From NCBI GenBank assembly GCA_000507305.1, contig DF240057.1, forward strand, positions 72,088-136,087: a stretch of DNA of 64,000 nt, written 5' to 3'. The translations under genes were made by a program, and so were the position numbers. This DNA comes from Breviolum minutum Mf 1.05b.01. Lineage: Eukaryota; Sar; Dinophyceae; Suessiales; Symbiodiniaceae. A model generated the notes under the pieces. The model was not told the origin of the DNA, ran no database searches, and was given only the letters and a program-made list of their open reading frames with translations. Shown one piece after another: positions 9,389-17,102 of this stretch (positions within the stretch are counted from its first letter, which is position 1; every line of letters begins with the position of its first letter).

Positions 9389-12300
9389 GACGATGATGCA
9401 CATCTTGGGTCAACGTGACACTTGGTACCCATGCCTCCAGTGGATTCGCAAGATCATCAAGGCCAGATTGATCCGTGGAAGAAAAGTCCTTTTGGAGAAT
9501 CCCTGGGGAAGTGAGTTGTGGGGTACGCTATGCATCGACAAGCTGATTCAAGAATCCCCACTGGATGGTGAAAGCGGGGAACCCCTTGAACTGGTTCGAT
9601 GTGATCAATGTGAGTATGGCTTGAAGGATGCACAGACTGGACTTCCGCATCTAAAGCCAACTGGATTCCTCACAGCCTCACCAGGTTTGAAGATGAGTTT
9701 GACCAAGAGATGCAGTGGTTATCATCAACACCAACCACTGGAAGGTGGCCAGAGGACCAAGAAAGCACAACAGTGGCCGTCAGCACTATGTAGAGCCATT
9801 CTGGATGGACTTCTTTCAGACCTTCAGGAACGAACTGTTCTCGCTGCATTCCATGATGCCGCCCAAGAAGAAGAGCAACATCAGGCAAGCTATGACCTGG
9901 GATCCTTCGACTTTATCCAGGAGGACGCTGACCTTAAGAGAAGTGTGGAACTACCTGGAAGAGTTGATTTGGAGCAGGTGATTCGAGAAGAAGCTGTGGA
10001 ATCCTATCCTATGGAAGGAGGGCAATTGATGGAAGCAGAGGCTGAGAGGAAGAGAAAGTGGCTGCGAGCACCAAAGGAGACTCGCATTACCCTGAGGAGG
10101 TTGCATCACATGACAGGCCATGGGTCGTCAGCTTCGATGATTCAGATGCTTCGCACTGCTGGAGCTACACCCGATACCCTGGAAGCATGCCGTCATTTTG
10201 CATGTGAGACTTGCCGGAAGAGACAGCCTGTCCAGAAGCCGCCGGTGACCAAGATGCCTGGGAAGCTGGTTTTCAATCATGAGATATCAGGAGATTGCTT
10301 TGAAGTACAAGAGAGCATCGGCAACAGGCACACCATTCTTTCCATTGTGTGCTTGGGAACTTTGTACCACCAAGCCTTTTGGGTAGCGCCTGGTGGAGTT
10401 CCTCGCAGTCTGATGTGCGCTGAAGCTCTTCTACAAGGATGGTTGCAACCTTTTGGAGCTCCACAGATCTTCACCTGTGACAAAGGAGTCCACAATCAAG
10501 GTCGGTTTCGTGATCTGTTGAGGATCTATGGAATTCAACTTCGTTTTGCTGGAGTGGAATCTCCATTCCAGATTGGTCGCACCGAACGTCAAGGAGGCAT
10601 TCTCAAGGATATCATCAAGAGTGCCGTAGAAGAGCAACAGATCATCGGTGTGCAAGACATGAAGATGCTGGTGATGGAGTGTGCCATGGTCAAGAATGAC
10701 AGATTGAACCATCATGGGTTCAGCCCATCGCAATGGGTGTTGGGCAAATTGCCCAGGGATGTCACGTCACTGACATCAGAGGAGGCTGAAGCAGGAGCAC
10801 TTGGAGTTCAAGAAGAAGTGCTTCAAGCGGAAGATGTGTTTGCACGCCACTTGGAAGTGAGGCAGTCGGCGAAGATGGCTTTCAGCAAGGTGGATAGCTC
10901 GAGGAGGATCCGAGCTGCTTTGTTGAGGAAGTCAGTTCCGCTGAGGGGCCCTTACAACATGGGCGATTTGGTTTGCTTCTATCGCAGGAGCCGATGGCAT
11001 GGACCAGCACGGGTGATTGGTCGAGAAGGTCGCTCTACACTTTGGTTGGTGCATGCTGGAATACCAATTGTGGTTTCGGAGAGCCAACTACGACCTGCTA
11101 CGACCCGAGAAGTGCTGGTGAAACAACTGCTGGCTTTGAGACCTTCGAGAAAAAGGAGGCATGAAGGTGATGAGTTGGAGACCCCCTTTTCAGGTGATTT
11201 GAGGTCACCTATGCTTCAAGGAGAAGAAGAACAACCTTCCTATGTTGAACTTCCAGCAGGAGAAGAAGAAACACCTATGCTGGAAGATGGAGACATTGCT
11301 GCAGCTGGACCTCTACCTTCACCACCTGGACTTGGTGATATGGATGAAGAACCTGCAGTACCTGTCCGTGAAGAACTTCAACTACCAGTTCCGGAACCTC
11401 AAGACATTGAAGTGATTCCTGTTCCAGAACCTCTTGAACAACCAGAATCAGAGCAGGCACCGTCGATGGAAGGTACGGTACCACCAACACCAACTATGGA
11501 TCAGGGGCAGGAGACAAATTTGACACAGGCCTTGAGGACTTCAGTTGTACCTGAACAACCTGGTAGGCAGCGGTCCCGATCTCCGCATCGTGAACCTCGT
11601 CTACTACCAGTACCAGAAGGAAGAGATGGACTTTTGTCGCTGAAGCACAAGGACGAGTTCTACTGCTTCTTGGCCAAGAGGATCTACAAGAAGAAGCGTC
11701 AAGTTGGAGCTGGCAGAGAGGTCAACTATGGTAAGAGTGAAGGCGAGATGAGGAGCAAGTTGGATGCCACTCGTGTCAAGGAGTGGAACAACTGGATGCA
11801 ATTTGATGCAGTTCAAGTACTACCGCCTGGAGACCAGTCACGTTTCTTTGAGGGAAACCCTGATGCTGAGGTGATTCCGACTCGATGGGTCGACACTGAT
11901 AAGTCAGAACCTGGTCAGGAGCCGGAGTACAAGAGTCGTTTGGTAGCAAGAGGCGACTTGGAGAAGAACAATACCCTGAGGACGGATTCGCCTACGACAT
12001 CACAACTCTTCCTGAACCTGGTGATGTCGTATTCCACAACCAGTGGAAACAGATTGAAGGGTGGTGATATCTCTGCCGCATTCCTGCAGGGATCAAGAAT
12101 CAAGAGGAAGCTGGTCTTGAAGATGCCAGCAGATGGAATTCCAGGACAGCAATTGGAAGAAGGAAGTCTTTTGGTGTGCAACAAAAGTGTCTATGGAACC
12201 AAGGATGCACCCCGTGGATTCTGGAAGCAGCTACATGATGACATTCTTGAATGTGGACTATGTGAAGTTCCGTTTGAGCAGGCTGCTTACTACATGCCGG

Positions 12301-13424
12301 GAAACCTTGGTGAAGTGGCTGGTCTGATGGGAAGTCACGTAGATGACCTTCTATGGAGTGGCGATGCAACTATGGATGCTGCAATGGAGAAGTTGCAGAA
12401 GAAGTACAATTTCAGGACCACCACAAGTGATGAGTTCAAGTTCTGTGGCAGGATTGTGGTGCAAGATGGAAGAGGCATCACTATCACTTGTCCAGCAGTC
12501 CTGGACCGCGTGAAGAGGATCTACATGACGCCAGACCGTCGAAAGCAACGGTCTGAGAATGCCACAGATGCTGAGGTGAGCCAACTACGGTCAGTGGTTG
12601 GAAGTCTGAGCTGGTACAGCCGTGTGTGCCGTCCAGATTTGGCACATGGGGTGAATCAACTTCAGGCAGTTCAGCAGAAGGCCAGAGTGGATGATCTCAT
12701 GACCGCCAACAGGTTGCTGAGCTATGCCCTGGAGACCAAAGACCACGGCATCTACTACTCGTCCGATGCTTTTGATTTCAAAAGGTCTATGATCTTGAGC
12801 ATCAACGATGCCAGTCATGCTGCAAGTTATGATGTTGACAAGAATGGCCGACCTATTGGACATAGGTCGCAATCAGGCCGAATCCTTGCATTGGCTTCAG
12901 AAGATTTTGCAAGGTATGGAACTGGCAAGGTGCATATGCTTTCTTGGTCTAGCAATGTGATCAAGAGAGTCTGCCGGTCAACGCTCCAGTCAGAGACGAT
13001 GAGCTTGCAGCTGGGCAGCGAAGAAGCAGAACACTTACGGCAAGCACTTTTCAGCGTGAAGAATTTGGCTATGGGTGTCCGTGCCACGGAAAACTACATC
13101 CCGGCCATGGACCATATGAAGGTGATGTGGTTCACGGATTGCCGAAGTTTGAATGACCACCTTACCAATCCCACTGCTTCAGAAGTTTCCGACAAGCGAT
13201 TGGCAATCGACCTCACAGCCCTTCGACAAGAATTGTGGCGAATGCCCGGGGAGCTGATTGGAAATCCCACCTACACAGATTCCCTGGAGGATGGTCGAAC
13301 CACTACGTGTGCTTGGATTTCAACGGGAACGATGGTGGCAGATGGATTGACGAAGCACATGAAGTGTCCACAGCTGGAACGTTTGATGAAGACCGGGCAC
13401 TTGCATGTAGAACGTGAAGGATGA
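9372..13424 (+). CDS. copia Pol, part 2: methyltransferase-like C-half, integrase, RT, RNase H
   Basis: 1350 codons in frame 3. Residues 1-120 complete the methyltransferase-like fold, with LLENPWGSELW (ENP like motif VI) near residue 42. The integrase zinc-binding part reads LHHMTGH ... CETC (residues 245-280). Its catalytic residues are D308 (SGDCFE), D370 (CDKGVHN) and E405 (GRTERQGG), followed by a basic C-terminal domain with RWHGPARVIG. An acidic Pro/Glu-rich linker spans about 610-750. Reverse transcriptase has the motif A Asp899 in GDISAAFLQG and the catalytic pair D991/D992 in HVDDLLWSG. RNase H shows D1146, E1208, D1256 and D1324 (VADGLTK). All catalytic positions are intact. The ATG at 9372 is probably not a real start; the product should come from frameshifting or fusion with part 1. 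Confidence 0.95.
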   Translation: MAKSNETMMHILGQRDTWYPCLQWIRKIIKARLIRGRKVLLENPWGSELWGTLCIDKLIQESPLDGESGEPLELVRCDQCEYGLKDAQTGLPHLKPTGFLTASPGLKMSLTKRCSGYHQHQPLEGGQRTKKAQQWPSALCRAILDGLLSDLQERTVLAAFHDAAQEEEQHQASYDLGSFDFIQEDADLKRSVELPGRVDLEQVIREEAVESYPMEGGQLMEAEAERKRKWLRAPKETRITLRRLHHMTGHGSSASMIQMLRTAGATPDTLEACRHFACETCRKRQPVQKPPVTKMPGKLVFNHEISGDCFEVQESIGNRHTILSIVCLGTLYHQAFWVAPGGVPRSLMCAEALLQGWLQPFGAPQIFTCDKGVHNQGRFRDLLRIYGIQLRFAGVESPFQIGRTERQGGILKDIIKSAVEEQQIIGVQDMKMLVMECAMVKNDRLNHHGFSPSQWVLGKLPRDVTSLTSEEAEAGALGVQEEVLQAEDVFARHLEVRQSAKMAFSKVDSSRRIRAALLRKSVPLRGPYNMGDLVCFYRRSRWHGPARVIGREGRSTLWLVHAGIPIVVSESQLRPATTREVLVKQLLALRPSRKRRHEGDELETPFSGDLRSPMLQGEEEQPSYVELPAGEEETPMLEDGDIAAAGPLPSPPGLGDMDEEPAVPVREELQLPVPEPQDIEVIPVPEPLEQPESEQAPSMEGTVPPTPTMDQGQETNLTQALRTSVVPEQPGRQRSRSPHREPRLLPVPEGRDGLLSLKHKDEFYCFLAKRIYKKKRQVGAGREVNYGKSEGEMRSKLDATRVKEWNNWMQFDAVQVLPPGDQSRFFEGNPDAEVIPTRWVDTDKSEPGQEPEYKSRLVARGDLEKNNTLRTDSPTTSQLFLNLVMSYSTTSGNRLKGGDISAAFLQGSRIKRKLVLKMPADGIPGQQLEEGSLLVCNKSVYGTKDAPRGFWKQLHDDILECGLCEVPFEQAAYYMPGNLGEVAGLMGSHVDDLLWSGDATMDAAMEKLQKKYNFRTTTSDEFKFCGRIVVQDGRGITITCPAVLDRVKRIYMTPDRRKQRSENATDAEVSQLRSVVGSLSWYSRVCRPDLAHGVNQLQAVQQKARVDDLMTANRLLSYALETKDHGIYYSSDAFDFKRSMILSINDASHAASYDVDKNGRPIGHRSQSGRILALASEDFARYGTGKVHMLSWSSNVIKRVCRSTLQSETMSLQLGSEEAEHLRQALFSVKNLAMGVRATENYIPAMDHMKVMWFTDCRSLNDHLTNPTASEVSDKRLAIDLTALRQELWRMPGELIGNPTYTDSLEDGRTTTCAWISTGTMVADGLTKHMKCPQLERLMKTGHLHVEREG

Positions 13425-13433
13425 ATGATCATA

Positions 13434-13452
13434 CCCAGAAAAAGTACAGGGG
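13434..13452 (+). other. Polypurine tract
   Basis: CCCAGAAAAAGTACAGGGG lies 10 bp past the Pol stop and directly before the 3' LTR TGTGAG. It is a purine-rich primer for plus-strand DNA synthesis, interrupted by TAC. Confidence 0.7.
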
Positions 13453-13597
13453 TGTGAGAATCATCATTCATACATGTGTTGCTGGGCATGACATTCATGC
13501 ATTCAGCTTTTCCTGCAATGGGATCCGCTACCGATACGGTGGCTCAAGTCAACCGCGTAAAAGGATGCGCAAGTGTTTTGCCGCTACTGATTTCAAA
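13453..13597 (+). repeat. 3' LTR
   Basis: Identical to the 5' LTR over its whole length. The shared block is 13452-13598; the flank then diverges (TTGGTAGC at the 5' copy, TATGTTTT here). It ends in the TATG target-site copy at 13598-13601. Confidence 0.93.
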
Positions 13598-13601
13598 TAT
13601 G

Positions 13602-14170
13602 TTTTTGTTTTAACAGTCAAATCTTCAATACGTAGCAAATAAGCATAACTGCTATTGAAAATGATTGTGATTGGACGTGGCCAACAACGCTTTAACTCTT
13701 GCAAACTCTTTTGTTCTTACAATCTACTTTTTTTTTGTAAAGAAAGAAAAACTATTACGCCACCAGGCTTACACAAATCAGACATGCCTATATACTCTAT
13801 GACTCTATTGAACATATCAGTGAATGAACATGGCTGGCAAAGTCCTGCTTCACTTGTTTACTATTGGCCTGTGAGCAAAACATCATATGAATCATATGAC
13901 TACGCGTGTTGAACGTATTCCATAGATGATAAAAGTGGTAAGAATTCTTTATCCCTTACAAACTGCTTCCAAATCTGGTACATACATCGTTGAATCAATG
14001 CTTATTGGAAACAATAGTCAAAAAGGAAAACAAATACTTTGGGGTGTACAATCAACTTATTAGTCAAAGAGGAATTGAAAGACAGGCATAGTCATTCAAC
14101 ATACTAGTTTATGTCTTGTGTTGAGTTTGGCAGGCTTGGGTGCACAAGTTTCATATTCACAACAGGAGGT
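13602..14170. repeat. Decayed tandem-repeat units between the two retroelements
   Basis: Non-coding, AT-rich. It contains short recurring phrases also found at 19.8-20.1 kb: CTATTGAAAAT, TTTAACTCTTGCAA, CTTACAATCTACTTT and GTGAATGAACATGGCTGGCA. These recur in the same order and suggest an old tandem array of units of roughly 150 bp or more. The two retroelements seem to have inserted into or beside it. Confidence 0.45.
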
Positions 14171-14406
14171 CACCGTGTTGTCATGTGACATGTGGCTCAA
14201 GTCACTTGACCCAAAAGTGGCTTTATAAATTTTGCTGGAAGCTGCTCCTTGAGCAGTTCCTGCACTCAGAGGCCTGTGAAGCCTTAGGAGCATCCTATGT
14301 AGCCATCCATGTCAAGCAGAGGGCTGGAGGGACCACCCTCTGCTTCACCACGGGCGTGGGCTGCTACTGATGCCCTGTCTTTGTTGGAGAACCTTCGACC
14401 GGTGCA

Positions 14407-15371
14407 ATGGCGCACCTTCTACCGATATTGGAAAATGACCACGCCTTTGCCGATTCCTTCAAGAGCTATGAGGAGGCAATCGCTATGGCAGGCCGTCCAG
14501 TTGCCAACCATTGGGTAGAGGTGCGAGCTGCACTTGCTACGCCATTGGTGCAAGACCCAGGGCGGTTTCGTGGGAGGCGCGACCAGCGTTGTGTGACAAC
14601 CTTGGCCGCCTCAGAATGGGCAGCCCGGTTTCGGCTACTCCAACAGACGAGACACCAAGCGAAGCAGAGGCGCAAGCATACCGAGCACACCAAGGAGACT
14701 CAGGACATGCCACCATCGCTGCAGCAGAAGCAGACTAGCGCCTTCTTACGAGATGGCCAGCAACTTTGTGGGCCATACCAAGTTGGAGCATGCACTCATG
14801 CTTCGGAAGATGACTGCCCAGCAGTTCATCGTTGCGCTATCGTCCTTAGGACGGGGCGTGTATGTGGGGGACGGCACCCAGGAAACTCTTGTTGGGACCG
14901 TCGGGCACTAATGGTGGCTGACTTGCCAGTCTTGCCTGAAACTTCTCCCCAGCAGGGAGGTGACCCTGCTTGTGTGAGGCCATCCAGTGCAAAGGCGAGG
15001 CCATCATCAAAGCAACGATCCGAACCTCCTCCAGAACCGGAAGTACCTCCTAGCCGGAAAAGGATGGCACCTCCTGAGCCGGCAGGCCCTCCCCCAACGA
15101 GGGTGCGCTATACTGGTGTGGCTTCCTCTTCAGCGAGCTCATCTGCTCACAATGCAGCCGAGGCTAGATTTGACTTGCTGGCAACAATTGATGGGCGCTA
15201 TGCCGAACGGCCTACAAAGATTTGGGAAAACTCCACAGGCGGATGTCTGTGGCTTTCAGGCATTCCTACTTCATGGACCGTGGATGAGTTCCCGGCAGTG
15301 GACCTCCAATTAGTCTGTCTGGAATCTTTGACAAAAAAGGGAGGGCGTCTGTATCGCGGGTGCCGCCGTCC
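14407..15371 (+). CDS. Retroelement gag-like protein with Cys/His module (copy 1, truncated by gap)
   Basis: Starts at ATG 14407. A basic helical region (EWAARFRLLQQTRHQAKQRR) is followed by a Cys/His module, LCGPYQVGACTHASEDDC then HRC then RVCGGRHPGNSC, at about residues 120-165. A Pro/Ser/Lys-rich linker comes next, then a small domain with CLWLSGIPTSWTVDEF and VDLQLVCLESL that I do not recognise. The reading frame runs into unknown bases at 15372. The Cys/His pattern suggests nucleic-acid binding by a gag-type protein. The same module recurs after the gap. Confidence 0.65.
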
Positions 15372-15863
15372 NNNNNNNNNNNNNNNNNNNNNNNNNNNNN
15401 NNNNNNNNNNNNNNNNNNNNNNNNNNNNNNNNNNNNNNNNNNNNNNNNNNNNNNNNNNNNNNNNNNNNNNNNNNNNNNNNNNNNNNNNNNNNNNNNNNNN
15501 NNNNNNNNNNNNNNNNNNNNNNNNNNNNNNNNNNNNNNNNNNNNNNNNNNNNNNNNNNNNNNNNNNNNNNNNNNNNNNNNNNNNNNNNNNNNNNNNNNNN
15601 NNNNNNNNNNNNNNNNNNNNNNNNNNNNNNNNNNNNNNNNNNNNNNNNNNNNNNNNNNNNNNNNNNNNNNNNNNNNNNNNNNNNNNNNNNNNNNNNNNNN
15701 NNNNNNNNNNNNNNNNNNNNNNNNNNNNNNNNNNNNNNNNNNNNNNNNNNNNNNNNNNNNNNNNNNNNNNNNNNNNNNNNNNNNNNNNNNNNNNNNNNNN
15801 NNNNNNNNNNNNNNNNNNNNNNNNNNNNNNNNNNNNNNNNNNNNNNNNNNNNNNNNNNNNNNN
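15372..15863. other. Assembly gap (492 N)
   Basis: Run of unknown bases inside the second retroelement. Apparent continuity of open frames across it is not evidence of one gene. Confidence 0.99.
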
Positions 15864-16400
15864 CCCACGGCCAGCACAGAAGCGGCCCTTGGAGCAGACG
15901 CGGTGAAATATGTGCAGGCACCTTTGGACATTATGATGGCCTACTTTTACCGAGCCAAAAGGACTACATGTCTCCTCCCAGTATCAAAGCGGCTGTCTTG
16001 GTTGATGGCACGGGACGCTGAGGAAAGAGCAGAGTGGGTGGCCAGGTTCCGCGAGTCTACTTGCACTCTTGGACAAGTGGTCAAGGAAGTGTTTGTGGCG
16101 AGGGACGCCCACTGGATTCCATCATTGGTGCCACAGGCGCCAGCTTCTGCAGAGACAGCGCCTGCAGGCCCAGACGCCAACCCTCCTGCGGCTCAGCTCG
16201 GCAAGTCTATCAACGGGAAGATGGTGGCCAAGGTGCTCAAAGACGGTTCAAAGCTATGCCAAAGTTTCCAACATGGCCAATGCACAAACAAACCACCTTG
16301 CGCCCTTGGTCAGCACAGGTGCGGCTTGGTGGTCAAAAAGGAGCGGGTCTGTGGAGCTTCTGGACATGGCGCTGCTGCCTGCAAGAATAAGGCCATTTGA
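15864..16400 (+). CDS. Retroelement gag-like protein with Cys/His module (copy 2, 5' end in gap)
   Basis: Open from the gap edge to a TGA at 16398. It has an AEEWxARFR-like segment (DAEERAEWVARFRESTC) and a C-terminal Cys/His module, LCQSFQHGQCTNKPPC then HRCGLVVKKERVC then GHGAAAC. This parallels copy 1 almost position by position (LCxxxxxGxC, HRCxxVxxxxRVCG, HxxxxC). It is probably the gag end of the element whose Pol follows. The stop separates it from the methyltransferase-like region by about 20 bp and a frame change. Confidence 0.65.
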   Translation, partial: PTASTEAALGADAVKYVQAPLDIMMAYFYRAKRTTCLLPVSKRLSWLMARDAEERAEWVARFRESTCTLGQVVKEVFVARDAHWIPSLVPQAPASAETAPAGPDANPPAAQLGKSINGKMVAKVLKDGSKLCQSFQHGQCTNKPPCALGQHRCGLVVKKERVCGASGHGAAACKNKAI

Positions 16401-16421
16401 AGGGGCCCCGAGGAGGGAGGG

Positions 16422-17102
16422 GTGACCTCCCTCGGGGTCGATAATATCAAAGCCCCGCTGATGGCTGACCTTATGTCCGGGCCTAATGCCCCACTCACTA
16501 AGGCATTTTTGTTTTGTGGATGGAAGTGTATCACAGTCGATTGGCTCCTCGATGCCAGTCATGACTTGGCCAACCCAATCAGGCAAGCTTCATTGGCAAC
16601 TCAGCTACGAGAAGTGGATTTCATAGGGCAACAAAGAGTAGAGCCAGGGAAATTGCTAGATGACGGTCGACCAGCACCAGAGGTCAGTTGAATTCCCAGA
16701 AGAGTTACCTGATCTCAACTCCGCAGATTGGGCCAGAGTCCAGACGGACAACGCAGCTTGCAAATTTGTGCTCGACCAAATCCAGGCACTCGCGGAACGA
16801 GGAGGGACCTCGGTACGTGAGAACCCGTGGCGTAGCCTCCACTGGCATCTCCCTCAAGAACAGGAGATGATGGCATCAGGCTTGTGGGAAGATAAGCGAT
16901 ACTCCTCGTGCTGCTTTATGGGGGCGAGATCTTGAGACACAACTTGCAAGAAATTAAGGCTTGGCCAGTATTGGACTGTCACCACATTCATGATCCTAAG
17001 GAATGGGAGCCAACCAGTGAGCACGGGCGACGTGTTTACCCCTCCCATGAAGAGGCCGAGTATACCGCCCCTGGCAATCTCCCTTGGATTGAAGCCACCT
17101 GA
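16422..17102 (+). pseudogene. Broken methyltransferase-like domain of the second retroelement
   Basis: Three short frames together spell one domain. Frame a (16422-16691) has MADLMSGPNAPLTKAFLFCG (a motif-I-like glycine region) and VDWLLDASHDLANP. A brief out-of-frame piece near 16630 reads TKSRAREIAR. Frame b (16660-16935) has LPDLNSADWARVQTDNAAC and VRENPWRSLHW, an ENP motif like that of C5-methyltransferases and of the neighbouring copia element (LLENPWGSELW). Frame c (16908-17102) has ILRHNLQEIKAWP and EWEPTSEHGRRVYPSHEEAE. At least three frameshifts make it non-functional as it stands. A methyltransferase-like fold is inferred from motif I and ENP; the Pro-Cys motif cannot be placed. Confidence 0.6.

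Larger units (their letters stand above)
5278..13597 (+). mobile_element. Complete Ty1/copia-type LTR retrotransposon, very young
   Basis: This 8.3-kb element has two LTRs of about 145 bp with no difference between them. A primer-binding site lies 2 bp after the 5' LTR and a purine tract ending CAGGGG directly precedes the 3' LTR. The coding order gag, protease, integrase, reverse transcriptase, RNase H is the copia order (integrase before RT). An additional DNA-methyltransferase-like region lies between protease and integrase. TATG flanks both ends (5274-5277 and 13598-13601) as a likely target duplication; copia elements usually make 5 bp, and here the fifth base differs, so end positions may be off by 1-3 bp. 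The coding region lies in three frames (1, then 2, then 3). Identical LTRs indicate recent insertion. Confidence 0.95.

Noticed and set aside
15266..16400. Frames reading through the 15372-15863 gap as single proteins
   Set aside because: Unknown bases cannot be translated; continuity is an assumption, so the sides were annotated separately.
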